From Salipaludibacillus keqinensis (GTDB lineage Bacteria > Bacillota > Bacilli > Bacillales > Salisediminibacteriaceae), in the NCBI RefSeq assembly GCF_003226325.1, contig NZ_PDOD01000003.1:124001-188000 (forward strand): a stretch of DNA of 64,000 nucleotides, in the 5' to 3' direction. The position numbers and the translations under genes were made by a program. Under the pieces are notes generated by a model that saw only the letters and a program-made list of their open reading frames with translations, made no database searches and was not told the origin of the DNA. This document shows positions 8,323-16,275 of the stretch, in pieces (the first letter of the stretch is position 1; the number at the start of each line of letters is the position of its first letter).

Positions 8323-9219
8323 CTACTGTTTCTTTTGTAAATGCTTTTGAGAAATCTCAGCTAAGTATTCGAACATATCGTCTTTCAAGTCATCTCGCTG
8401 CAAGGCGAAATCGACTGTCGCTTTCACAAAACCAAGTTTGTCCCCTACATCATATCGATGACCTGAGAACTCATAAGCTAACACGACTTGCGTTTCATTG
8501 AGTTTTTTGATGGCGTCGGTTAATTGAATTTCGTTCCCAGCTCCTGGTGCTAACTCGTCTAAAATCGTGAAAATCTCCGGGCGTAGCACGTAACGCCCCA
8601 TGATCGCGTGATTGGAAGGTGCTTCTTCAACGGAAGGTTTCTCCACTAAGTCGGCCACGTGAATCACGCCTGGTTCAATCTCAGAAGATTTCGGTGAGAC
8701 GATCCCGTATTTGGATACATCGGCATCGGGCACAGGTTGCACACCCACGACGGAAGAGTTGTACCGTTCGAAGACGTCAATTAACTGGCGAAGGCACGGT
8801 TTGTCTTCTGTTTGGACAATGTCGTCCCCTAACAACACGGCAAAGGGCTCATCACCGATGAAGTGTTTCGCGCAGCCAATGGCATGGCCTAATCCTTTTG
8901 GTTCCTTTTGACGGATGTAATGGATGTTCGCCATGTTGGAGATGTCCTGGATCTCTTCAAGCAACGCAAATTTTTCTTTCTTTAATAAAGTTTCTTCTAA
9001 TTCATATGATTTATCAAAGTGATCTTCAATCGCTCGCTTGCCGCGACCACTAATAATGATGATGTCTTCAATTCCGGAATGGATCGCTTCTTCCACGATG
9101 TATTGAATCGTCGGCTTGTCGACGATGGGAAGCATTTCTTTCGGCTGAGCCTTTGTGGCAGGGAGGAACCGGGTTCCAAGGCCTGCGGCTGGGATGATCG
9201 CTTTTTTTACTTTCGGCAT
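8323..9219 (-). CDS. galU: UTP-glucose-1-phosphate uridylyltransferase
   Basis: 298 residues, normal for GalU/GtaB. It makes UDP-glucose from UTP and glucose-1-phosphate. The nucleotide-binding signature is [20 protein letters not shown] at residues 8-27, with the Lys of [15 protein letters not shown] and VVGVQPVP follow, and EKP is present. It is the first gene of a two-gene minus-strand operon with ugd. The ATG is preceded by GAGAGGAGTGTTGAATC. A TATAAT box on the minus strand (9260-9265) lies 40 bases upstream, although a good -35 is not evident. B. subtilis calls this gene gtaB. Confidence 0.95.
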   Translation of the reverse strand: MPKVKKAIIPAAGLGTRFLPATKAQPKEMLPIVDKPTIQYIVEEAIHSGIEDIIIISGRGKRAIEDHFDKSYELEETLLKKEKFALLEEIQDISNMANIHYIRQKEPKGLGHAIGCAKHFIGDEPFAVLLGDDIVQTEDKPCLRQLIDVFERYNSSVVGVQPVPDADVSKYGIVSPKSSEIEPGVIHVADLVEKPSVEEAPSNHAIMGRYVLRPEIFTILDELAPGAGNEIQLTDAIKKLNETQVVLAYEFSGHRYDVGDKLGFVKATVDFALQRDDLKDDMFEYLAEISQKHLQKKQ

Positions 9220-9638
9220 GATTCAACACTCCTCTCAATCTACTCTTACAATACAACCAATTATACGCGTAAACAAGGAGAATTAGGAGTTTATATCCAA
9301 AAAAAGATCGAACGTTCACATCCTTTACAAAAAAAGAAGTTGTAAAAATTGATCGTGAATTGCAAATATTTAGCGAATAGGCTTTACCAATAAGAAATAA
9401 TCAAGTAAAATTAGCAGTTGAGGTTTTATTTCGGACAAAAAAGATAATAGTTCAATAGATGGATATTACGGAGGCTTTTCCCCTTTACAGCGTAAGACTG
9501 TTTCCTTCACGTAAATGCTACGATTTGCTCAACCTTATGAACGAATTCTAAAATTAGCTGATTCTATTTAAAAAAATAAGATTTCAAGCTCTCACCACTG
9601 TTAGTGAGAGCTTAACGAAAAACAAAGGAGTGTCCTTC
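9220..9638. other. Divergent intergenic region between galU and the LCP gene
   Basis: It contains the galU promoter region and, just before the LCP gene, a hairpin AAGCTCTCAC/GTGAGAGCTT (9586-9595 and 9604-9613). The hairpin could be a leader structure or the end of an upstream transcript. No gene is seen. Confidence 0.5.
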
Positions 9639-10799
9639 ATGGCGCCGTCCCGTACTGAGTATAAAAAAAACAAAAAACGTTCAATAGTTAAAATTCTCCT
9701 TGTCAGCTTCTTGCTGATCCTTTTGGCAGGGGGTGGGGCTGTTGGGTATATGGTTTACCAAATGGCCAATGTCACATCCAGTGCCCAGCAAGAGCTGGAT
9801 CGGGGAGAGCGCTCTGAATACAGAGCAGAAGAAGTGAATCCCGACATTGATCCGATCTCCGTGCTGTTTTTAGGACTGGATACGAGAGATGGGGATTTAG
9901 ACGGAAGAACGGACGCCATGGTGCTTGTCACTTTTAATCCTGACGAAGGATCAATTAAGATGCTGAACATTCCCCGGGACTCAAAAGTGACGATCCCTGG
10001 CAGGTATGAGCAAGACAAAATCAATCACGCTCACGCCTTTGGCGGAGTGGATATGACGCTTGATACGGTTGAGGAGTTTCTCGACATTCCGGTAGACTAC
10101 TTTGTTTCGTTGAATTTCGATGCCTTTATGGAAATCATTGATGAATTAAACGGCATCACCGTCGACTCGCCGATGGCCTTTACGGAAACAGATAACGCCA
10201 CCTACGGGACATTGACGATTGACGAAGGAGAACAAGTGTTGAACGGAGAAGAAGCGCTCGCTTACGTGCGGATGAGAAAGTCCGATCCAAGGGGAGACCT
10301 TGGACGTGGGGAGCGGCAAAAAGAAGTGATCGAATCGGTCATAAATGAAATGGCCACGTTCAGTTCCATTACCAACTTCAACTCATTAATGGATACAATT
10401 GGCCGCAATTTAAACACAAATGTGCGCTTCAGCAATATTGTTTCGATGCATTCCTATGCTAGTGAATTAGATAATATTGAGTCTTTAAGCTACAACGGCA
10501 GAGATGTAATCGAAAACGGAGTCTACTATTATGTCGCTGACGAAGAGTCCGTTGCAGAAACATCGCAAAGGCTCCGCGCCCATCTAGAATTGGAAGATGA
10601 GACACACGGCTTCACAGCCTCAGCTTCTGATACGGACGGCGAAGATAACGCTGACGCGGACGAAAGTCACTCTCACGGTGAAGGTGAAGGCGAACATGAC
10701 CATGAAGAAGAGGCAGACGAAGAAGAGACTTATGAAACAGAAGAAACATATGAAGTAGAAACGAATGAACAGGGAGAAGACCATCAACCAGTTCAATAA
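9639..10799 (+). CDS. LCP (LytR-CpsA-Psr) family glycopolymer ligase with acidic/His tail
   Basis: 386 residues. LCP enzymes transfer undecaprenyl-linked teichoic acid or capsule to peptidoglycan outside the membrane. A basic N-terminus and one membrane span (about residues 13-38) precede the LCP domain (about 70-270). The domain shows LFLGLDTRDGDLDGRTD, LNIPRDSKV, INHAHAFGG and YVRMRKSDPRGDLGR, which include the pyrophosphate-binding Arg/Asp residues. The last 70 residues are a tail rich in Glu, Asp and His (SHSHGEGEGEHDHEEE). I chose ATG 9639, eight bases after AAAGGAG; a GTG at 9630 overlaps that site. A terminator follows. The substrate is probably one of the polymers encoded downstream. 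Confidence 0.92.
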   Translation: MAPSRTEYKKNKKRSIVKILLVSFLLILLAGGGAVGYMVYQMANVTSSAQQELDRGERSEYRAEEVNPDIDPISVLFLGLDTRDGDLDGRTDAMVLVTFNPDEGSIKMLNIPRDSKVTIPGRYEQDKINHAHAFGGVDMTLDTVEEFLDIPVDYFVSLNFDAFMEIIDELNGITVDSPMAFTETDNATYGTLTIDEGEQVLNGEEALAYVRMRKSDPRGDLGRGERQKEVIESVINEMATFSSITNFNSLMDTIGRNLNTNVRFSNIVSMHSYASELDNIESLSYNGRDVIENGVYYYVADEESVAETSQRLRAHLELEDETHGFTASASDTDGEDNADADESHSHGEGEGEHDHEEEADEEETYETEETYEVETNEQGEDHQPVQ

Positions 10800-10806
10800 T
10801 ACGACG

Positions 10807-10862
10807 AAGGTGTCCCAAAAGGTTGTTAACATAAGCAGCCTTGATCGGGGACACCTTTTTTA
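10807..10862 (+). terminator. Terminator of the LCP gene
   Basis: AAGGTGTCCC (10807-10816) pairs with GGGACACCTT (10848-10857), with an inner AAGG...CCTT stem, and is followed by a T-run. Confidence 0.85.
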
Positions 10863-10884
10863 TGATCTGTCATAAATATAGTAA

Positions 10885-10906
10885 CCAGAGGGACGGTTCT
10901 TGCGGT
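10885..10906 (+). repeat. REP-like element, copy 2
   Basis: CCAGAGGGACGGTTCTTGCGGT. It is followed at 10929-10950 by AGCATGACCCGGCGGATCAGG, the same companion sequence seen after copy 1. The rest of the gap up to 11103 shows no gene. Confidence 0.75.
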
Positions 10907-11103
10907 TGAGCGAGGTAGTACCTACCAAGCATGACCCGGCGGATCAGGACGAATGGTGGTGCTGAGTAGGTGCAACTAGCGTAGTAAAATATCGGAAATA
11001 TCATATAATAAGACGAACTGGATTGAAACGGCGCCATGGAGAGTGGGAATCGTTAACATTTCAACATTCATTTTCGTATAGATAGGAAAGATGTAGGTGT
11101 AGC

Positions 11104-11649
11104 ATGATGAAAAATTTACAAGTCATGAACTATACGTTCCAAAATTCACAACAAAGTCAGATGACTTTTGGTCAAGTTTTTGAGAAAATCGTCCAATTCA
11201 TGAAACAGGACCCGAAAGGCAATTATCGATTAATGGTAGGAACCGATAGCCAAGTTCATCCGAAAGTGAAAGGGACTCGTTTTATCACTGGGATCGTCAT
11301 CCAACGTGAAGGGAAAGGGGCTTGGGCTTGTATTCGTAAGGTCACTGTTCCGAGACAAATGACCAATTTACACGAAAAAATTTCCTTCGAAACCACTCTC
11401 ACAGAAGAAATCGTTTCGATGTTTACAGAAGATAGAAAAAACGAGCTGATCAATATTGTGTTACCTCACGTCTATAGGGGAGCAACCTTCACGATGGAGG
11501 GGCACATCGATATTGGCAGCGGAGAACGGAACAAAACGAGACATTATGTCCGAGAAATGGTCGCTAGAATTGAAGCGATGGGCATTGAACCAAAAATCAA
11601 ACCAGATTCTTATGTCGCAAGTAGTTATGCCAATCGATATACGAAATAA
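11104..11649 (+). CDS. ykuK: YkuK family RNase H-like protein (DUF458)
   Basis: 181 residues, the full length of this Bacillus family. Nearly all conserved blocks are visible: LMVGTDSQVHPKVKGTRF, GKGAWACIRK, LHEKISFETTLTEE, MEGHIDIGSGERNKTRHYV and the C-terminal VASSYANRYTK. The fold is ribonuclease-H-like. The biochemical role is not established to my knowledge. It is a single gene; the ribosome site before ATG 11104 is weak (GTAGGTG). The match to B. subtilis YkuK is strong from memory. Confidence 0.9.
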   Translation: MMKNLQVMNYTFQNSQQSQMTFGQVFEKIVQFMKQDPKGNYRLMVGTDSQVHPKVKGTRFITGIVIQREGKGAWACIRKVTVPRQMTNLHEKISFETTLTEEIVSMFTEDRKNELINIVLPHVYRGATFTMEGHIDIGSGERNKTRHYVREMVARIEAMGIEPKIKPDSYVASSYANRYTK

Positions 11650-11700
11650 TCCGTTTGAATATAAGAAATCTTTGATGACTATTTCAGAGGAAGTGTGTTT

Positions 11701-11822
11701 TTAGCTGGACAACAATATAGTTTGGCTGAACAAAGAGACGGATTGGCTGGACAGATGCCTAGTTCGGCCGAACAAACAGACAATTGGGCTGGACAGCCAC
11801 GTATTTCGGCTAAACAAACACA
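11701..11822. repeat. 21-bp tandem repeat, six units
   Basis: Cores GCTGGACA or GCYGAACA/GCTAAACA occur at 11704, 11725, 11746, 11767, 11788 and 11809, exactly 21 bases apart. The two core versions alternate. Because 21 is a multiple of three, both strands show open frames with a seven-residue period (plus: LAGQ/LAEQ/SAEQ; minus: CPAx/CSAx). Neither frame has a ribosome site and I do not call it a gene. Confidence 0.85.
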
Positions 11823-11874
11823 AAATATTCCCATCAATACCAACTTACATGAGAAACACCAACCAAAACAAAAA

Positions 11875-11899
11875 GCAAGAAGCCCCAAAGGCTTCTTGC
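11875..11899 (-). terminator. Terminator of the second LCP gene
   Basis: GCAAGAAGCC (11875-11884) and GGCTTCTTGC (11890-11899), 10-bp perfect stem, with five T following on the minus strand. It lies 16 bases after the stop of the LCP gene. Confidence 0.88.
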
Positions 11900-11914
11900 T
11901 CAACTCATCAATCC

Positions 11915-12868
11915 TTATTCATCTGTTTCCTCATCTTCATCATTCACTGCAACAGATCCACCATCGACTCCTAAATGAGCGCGAAGCTCACTGCTGATGC
12001 GATTGCGTTCTTCGTCAGGGACGATCAAGTACCAAATGCCATCAATACGCTGTCCGTCACCAGTCATCTCCATTGTTTCTTGAGAGTGACGAGCATCGGC
12101 GTAATTTTGCTGAAGTTTGATCATTTTATCGAACGTTAAGTTCGTTAACATGTTGCTACCCATGGCGTCCAAAATCGACTCAGCACGAGTAATCGAGCTT
12201 AATGAAGCACCTTCTCTAATCATCCCGTTCACGATTTGACGCTGACGCTCGTTACGACCAAGGTCTCCACGGGAGTCTTCTTGTCTCATTCGAGCGTAAG
12301 CTAACGCTTCGTCTCCGTCTAAGAAGAGCTCCCCTTCGTTGAATTCATAGCCGCTCTGGTTAAAGGAGAAGCTGTTGTTCACTGCTACACCGCCGACAGC
12401 ATCGACCATGTCTTTAAAGCCCTCCATGTTAACCGTTAAGAAATAATCAATCGGAATATCAAAGTAGTTCTCTACCGTGGCGACAGCCATATCCGCGCCA
12501 CCAAATGCGTAGGCGTGATTCACTTTATCCTCTACACCGCGACCGACAATTTCCATGCGTGTATCACGAGGAAGACTAACCATTCTCATGGACTCGTCTT
12601 CTGGATTAACAGTAATAACCATCATCGTGTCCGTTCGGCCTGAGGTGGAATCCTCCGCGTCGATCCCTAACAACAGGAACGACACAGGTTCGCGATCGTC
12701 CATGTCTACTTCCAATTCGCGCTTTTCTGATTTCTCACGTTCTAGTCCCGCGTGCATATCTGAATTAACCGTTGATTGAACCGATTTGTATAAATAGAAA
12801 CCATACCCACCAACAGCCACAATAAATAACAATAATACTGATCCGATAATAATAAGTGCTTTTCTCAT
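11915..12868 (-). CDS. LCP family cell-wall glycopolymer ligase
   Basis: 317 residues. One membrane span near the N-terminus (residues 4-27) is followed by the extracytoplasmic LCP domain. Motifs: LLLGIDAEDSTSGRTD, VSLPRDTRM, KVNHAYAFGG and ALAYARMRQEDSRGDLGRN. It is shorter than the other LCP protein at 9639 because it lacks the long acidic tail, ending instead in a short DEDEETDE. It would join polymers such as teichoic acid or capsule to peptidoglycan; the acceptor specificity of the two paralogues cannot be told. The ribosome site AGAGGGGACATGTT precedes the ATG. It diverges from the kinase module at 13230. Confidence 0.93.
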   Translation of the reverse strand: MRKALIIIGSVLLLFIVAVGGYGFYLYKSVQSTVNSDMHAGLEREKSEKRELEVDMDDREPVSFLLLGIDAEDSTSGRTDTMMVITVNPEDESMRMVSLPRDTRMEIVGRGVEDKVNHAYAFGGADMAVATVENYFDIPIDYFLTVNMEGFKDMVDAVGGVAVNNSFSFNQSGYEFNEGELFLDGDEALAYARMRQEDSRGDLGRNERQRQIVNGMIREGASLSSITRAESILDAMGSNMLTNLTFDKMIKLQQNYADARHSQETMEMTGDGQRIDGIWYLIVPDEERNRISSELRAHLGVDGGSVAVNDEDEETDE

Positions 12869-13229
12869 AACATGTCCCCTCTTTCGCCTTTTTGATCTTC
12901 ATGCTCTGTCACAGTCATAGACTATATCCCCTCGGAAGATCCACCAAGTTCCTCAAAGAATTCGTTAGCCACTGTAAAATAGAAGCTGATTGTGTCACCA
13001 CACCACTCCAACGAAACAGACACAAAAAATGTACGACTTAGACGCAGGCGTTAAAACGTCTCACTATAAAGTTAGTATAATCAGATTTACAGAAGTTAGC
13101 AATCTCATTTTTAAAAAAATTGAAAGAATTTGCCACAAAAGATTTACTTTAAGTTGGAATTCGTATAGCATATAAAAGAGCTGATGTCGAAATTTATAGC
13201 AAATTTTACATATGTAACAGGAGGAAATT
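12869..13229. promoter_or_regulatory. Divergent promoter region of LCP and exopolysaccharide kinase module
   Basis: This 361-base region must carry promoters for both directions. On the plus strand TATAAT at 13076-13081 is a candidate -10, but no good -35 stands 16-18 bases upstream, so an activator or another sigma factor may be needed. No gene is seen. Confidence 0.4.
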
Positions 13230-13976
13230 ATGGAAGAAACGATTAGTTTAAAGGAAATTGTCGAAACGTTAAAGAAAAGAATTAAGATGATCATTGCGAT
13301 TACAGTGGCCGCAGTCGCCCTAGCCGCAGTGGTTTCCTACTTTATGTTAACCCCAAGCTACTCATCATCTACTCAACTACTAGTCAATCAATCTACCGAA
13401 GAAGGTCAAGCCTATACTTCCGGTGAATTAAGAACAAACTTAGACCTCATTAATACCTACAACGTCATCATTACGTCTCCGAGAATATTGGAACCAACAT
13501 TAGAAGAATTGAACTTGGAACGCTCAATGGGCGCGTTGCGTAACCAGATCAACGTCTCAGCAGAAGGCGATTCTCAGGTGGTAACGATCTCTGTAGAGGA
13601 CGACAATCCAGCGATGGCCGTGCAAATTGCCAATGCGGTTGGGGAAGTGTTTCAACGAGACATCGTGGACATCATGAATGTAGATAACGTTTCAATCTTA
13701 TCCGCAGCAGAGCTTTCAGATTCTCCATCACCAGTTAGTCCGAATCCCACATTAAACATGGCGATTGCTATGGTTGTTGGCTTAATGGCCGGCGTAGGTT
13801 TAGCATTCTTACTGGAATTCTTAGATAACACAGTGAAGACAGAAGACGATGTGGAACAGAAATTAGGCATTCCTGTTCTAGCCTCGATTGCAACGATTGA
13901 TGCATCGAAAGTGACCGTAAAGGACATCACACATACAAGACGACCACGAACAGGACGTGAAACTTATGGCGCGTAA
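13230..13976 (+). CDS. Polysaccharide chain-length / tyrosine-kinase modulator (Wzz, YveK/CapA type)
   Basis: 248 residues with the Wzz architecture: a short cytoplasmic N-terminus, a first membrane span (about 21-43), an extracellular domain and a second span (about 172-196, NMAIAMVVGLMAGVGLAFLL) followed by a cytoplasmic tail. The proline-rich segment SPSPVSPNPTLN before the second span is typical. Such proteins activate the partner kinase and set polymer length. The start ATG 13230 follows ACAGGAGGAAATT. The gene overlaps the kinase gene by 11 bases, which agrees with the split membrane-adaptor/kinase arrangement of Firmicutes (EpsA-EpsB, CapA-CapB). Confidence 0.92.
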   Translation: MEETISLKEIVETLKKRIKMIIAITVAAVALAAVVSYFMLTPSYSSSTQLLVNQSTEEGQAYTSGELRTNLDLINTYNVIITSPRILEPTLEELNLERSMGALRNQINVSAEGDSQVVTISVEDDNPAMAVQIANAVGEVFQRDIVDIMNVDNVSILSAAELSDSPSPVSPNPTLNMAIAMVVGLMAGVGLAFLLEFLDNTVKTEDDVEQKLGIPVLASIATIDASKVTVKDITHTRRPRTGRETYGA

Positions 13977-14670
13977 AAAACAAAACCAAGAACTGTCAGA
14001 TAAACAACGAGCACTGATTACCGAGTTTGATAAGAAGTCACCGATTGCCGAGCAGTATCGGACGCTACGAACGAACATTCAATTTGCGGCAGTTGATCGT
14101 CAGTTAAAGACGATTATGGTGACGTCTTCGTCTCCTGGAGAAGGAAAATCAACGACGATTGCCAATTTAGGTATCGTTCTTGCTCAGCAACACAACCGTG
14201 TCCTACTAGTCGATACGGACTTACGTAAACCAACGGTCCATTTTACGTTCCAAATTCCGAACCAAGTAGGCTTAACGAACGTGGTGACACAACAAGAAAA
14301 ATTCGACGATGCCGTGTTTGAAACGTCGATCCCACGTCTCGACGTCTTGCCATCAGGCCCAGTACCACCGAACCCGAGTGAACTTCTCGGTTCAAGATCG
14401 ATGAAAGAATTTGTCACTTCGATTACGAAAAAATACGATTATATCGTGTTCGATGCCCCGCCAGTGAATGCCGTGACTGATCCGCAAGTATTGTCCCGTC
14501 TCGTCGACGGCGTCATCCTTGTCGTTCGTAGCGGTAAAACGGAAGAAGAGCATGCAAAGAAAGCAGTCGAGCAGTTGAAAAAAGTGGAGGCTAACCTTTT
14601 AGGGGCGGTGTTAAACGACCGTGAGATGGAGGATTCTCAATACTATTACTATTACGGAGAGGGGAAATAA
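13966..14670 (+). CDS. Bacterial tyrosine kinase (BY-kinase, CpsD/CapB/EpsB family)
   Basis: 234 residues. Motifs in order: the adaptor-contact region EQYRTLRTNIQF (about 28-39), Walker A SSSPGEGKSTT, Walker A' LLVDTDLRKP, Walker B FDAPP, and a C-terminal cluster of five tyrosines (SQYYYYYGEGK) that are autophosphorylated in relatives. The cytoplasmic kinase cycles with the phosphatase encoded next to control polymer synthesis and often phosphorylates UDP-sugar dehydrogenases; three of those are encoded in this window. I prefer ATG 13966 because homologues begin MARRKK; a GTG at 13957 is in frame. Confidence 0.95.
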   Translation: MARKKQNQELSDKQRALITEFDKKSPIAEQYRTLRTNIQFAAVDRQLKTIMVTSSSPGEGKSTTIANLGIVLAQQHNRVLLVDTDLRKPTVHFTFQIPNQVGLTNVVTQQEKFDDAVFETSIPRLDVLPSGPVPPNPSELLGSRSMKEFVTSITKKYDYIVFDAPPVNAVTDPQVLSRLVDGVILVVRSGKTEEEHAKKAVEQLKKVEANLLGAVLNDREMEDSQYYYYYGEGK

Positions 14671-14711
14671 CCCCCTCTCTTTTGTTTGAACAAAACGAAA
14701 GGATGATCTGA

Positions 14712-15476
14712 ATGATTGATATCCATAGTCATATCTTGCCTGGCCTTGATGATGGGGCTCAAACGGAAGAAGACTTTCTCAACATGGCGAAAGCGGCTAT
14801 CGCTGATGGCATAACGTCGATTGTGGCGACACCTCACCACCAGAATGGCAGCTATATGAACTCTAAAGGGACGATTGAGAAAGCGACAGAAATATCGAAT
14901 GCCCTTCTTAATGACAAGGGACTAGGCTTAACCGTTCTACCAGGTCAAGAGTGTCGACTTTATGGAGAAATTTTAGAGGATCTGGAGCGGGGGGAGATTT
15001 TACCGTTGAACCACTCTAAATATGTGTTCGTGGAGTTTCCATCGGCGCAAGTACCTAGATTCAGTGATAAACTACTGTACGATCTTCAGTTAGCGGGAAA
15101 GATCCCGGTCATTGTTCACCCGGAACGAAACCAAGTGTTTATGAAGAAACCAGACATGCTATATGAATTCGTGAAAAACGGCGCGCTAACGCAAGTGACC
15201 GCTGCAAGTGTTGCTGGGAAATTCGGTAAGAAGATTAAAAGCTTTTCGCTCGATTTGATTGAAGTGAATTTAACCCACTTCGTTGCGTCAGATGCTCATA
15301 ACACGACTAACCGGACGTTTCATATGACCGATGCTTATGACGTGATACATGAAGAGTTTGGCGACGATCTCGTCTACTTCTTTCAGGAAAATGCTCATTA
15401 TTTAATCGGAAATCAGCATGTGATGTTGGAGCAGCCGAAGCAAGTAAAAAAGAAGAAGTTGTTTGGATTATTTTAA
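14712..15476 (+). CDS. PHP-family tyrosine phosphatase (CpsB/CapC/YwqE)
   Basis: 254 residues. The metal-binding motifs of the PHP superfamily are plain: MIDIHSHILPGLDDG at the start, ATPHH near residue 40, PGQE(C), HPERN near 137 and SDAHN near 197. It dephosphorylates the tyrosine cluster of the kinase encoded 41 bases upstream, using divalent metals. The ribosome site GAAAGGATGATCTGA precedes the ATG. It completes a modulator-kinase-phosphatase set that heads exopolysaccharide operons in Firmicutes. Confidence 0.95.
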   Translation: MIDIHSHILPGLDDGAQTEEDFLNMAKAAIADGITSIVATPHHQNGSYMNSKGTIEKATEISNALLNDKGLGLTVLPGQECRLYGEILEDLERGEILPLNHSKYVFVEFPSAQVPRFSDKLLYDLQLAGKIPVIVHPERNQVFMKKPDMLYEFVKNGALTQVTAASVAGKFGKKIKSFSLDLIEVNLTHFVASDAHNTTNRTFHMTDAYDVIHEEFGDDLVYFFQENAHYLIGNQHVMLEQPKQVKKKKLFGLF

Positions 15477-16019
15477 AAAATCAGCACTATGACCCACGCT
15501 TTTAAAAATGAAACGCTTACATGGTTCGAGGGACTAGAAAGAATTTAAATAATTTTGTCGAAATTTGTCAGGAAAATCTTTTTAACACGTCTAAATACCT
15601 ATATATATCTAAAGTATATTGCAATAACTATGTCCTTTGATCTGAAAATACACCCTAAAATGTAAAAAATACCTACAAATTGTCGTAAAAATATGGTAAG
15701 ATGTAAAACGTTAAAGACGTTAATTGATTCCTCAATTGGTGAGTTTCTACACAGATGGAATAAATTGTGTGATAATCTCTAAAAAATAGAATAAGATTGT
15801 ATTTTAAAACATGATTCTCACCACGCTATTAAAACGCAGCAAAACGCTCACTATAGATTCTCTATATTATGAATCCATTGAAAGAAGATGGGTCTTAAAG
15901 GTATGGAAGAAGAAAAATACTTTCGCGCTGATTTTAGACGGAGTATTTTTTTATTTTGTACGGTTGATCAAAATATGTAAATACCATGATGATAAAGATG
16001 GAAACGTAGTTGGGTCATT
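15477..16019 (+). other. Long untranslated region before the EAR-like element
   Basis: No gene is convincing. An extended -10 (TATGGTAAGAT, 15692-15702) could start a transcript that runs through the structured element at 16020. A 100-codon frame across 15811-16113 has no ribosome site and covers the RNA element, so I leave it out. Confidence 0.45.
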
Positions 16020-16145
16020 TCTCCAATACCCTTATCAATGGAGGAACTCGGCTTTGCTGTGGGTTGGTTTTATAAATAGAACAACCTTAGGCGCAAGGGG
16101 TTGCCATTGGTGAAGTGTGAGGTCAGGTTTAATGCCTGTTTTATT
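16020..16145 (+). ncRNA. EAR-like processive antitermination element (epsC leader RNA)
   Basis: A compact structured segment. CTCCA/TGGAG hairpin at 16021-16043; CAATGG (16037-16042) can also pair with CCATTG (16104-16109); GGTTGGTTT.../AACAACC hairpin around 16063-16086; GGCGCAAGGGGTTGCC at 16090-16105; CAGG/CCTG followed by TTTTATT at 16124-16145. Position is the strongest argument: EAR RNAs are known between the kinase-type genes and epsC in Bacillales biofilm and capsule operons, and the gene after this one is the epsC-type dehydratase. If correct, RNA polymerase would be modified to read through terminators of the very long operon that follows. The Rfam EAR (epsC) covariance model was not run. 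Confidence 0.68.
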
Positions 16146-16185
16146 ATGTAATAAGTGCATTATTTTAGTTAATACCCCAATATTT

Positions 16186-16242
16186 AGAACGTTAAACCAT
16201 CGTTCGTTCCAATTCGACGCGCGAGCGATCGTTTAGCGTTCT
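16186..16242 (+). promoter_or_regulatory. Long imperfect hairpin just before the epsC-like gene
   Basis: AGAACGTTAAAC (16186-16197) pairs with GTTTAGCGTTCT (16231-16242), and the stem continues through CGTTCG/CGAGCG. No T-run follows, so this is not a standard terminator. It ends 17 bases before the ribosome site AAGGAGGG and could affect translation or be a protein-binding site. Confidence 0.5.
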
Positions 16243-16275
16243 GTCACGTAAATATATAGAAGGAGGGAAACGTCA

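Noticed and set aside
9587-9613. Terminator directly before the LCP gene
   Set aside because: The stem is good but only TTAAC follows, and no plus-strand gene ends upstream; left as an unassigned hairpin.
11701-11822. CRISPR-like array
   Set aside because: Units are 21 bases with no unique spacers of 25-40 bases and no cas genes; it is a simple tandem repeat.
11695-11997. Open frames on both strands across the 21-bp repeat
   Set aside because: They are open because the period is a multiple of three; no ribosome site, and they overlap the terminator and the end of the LCP gene.
15811-16113. 100-codon plus-strand frame
   Set aside because: No ribosome site, no protein-like composition, and it covers the EAR-like RNA.
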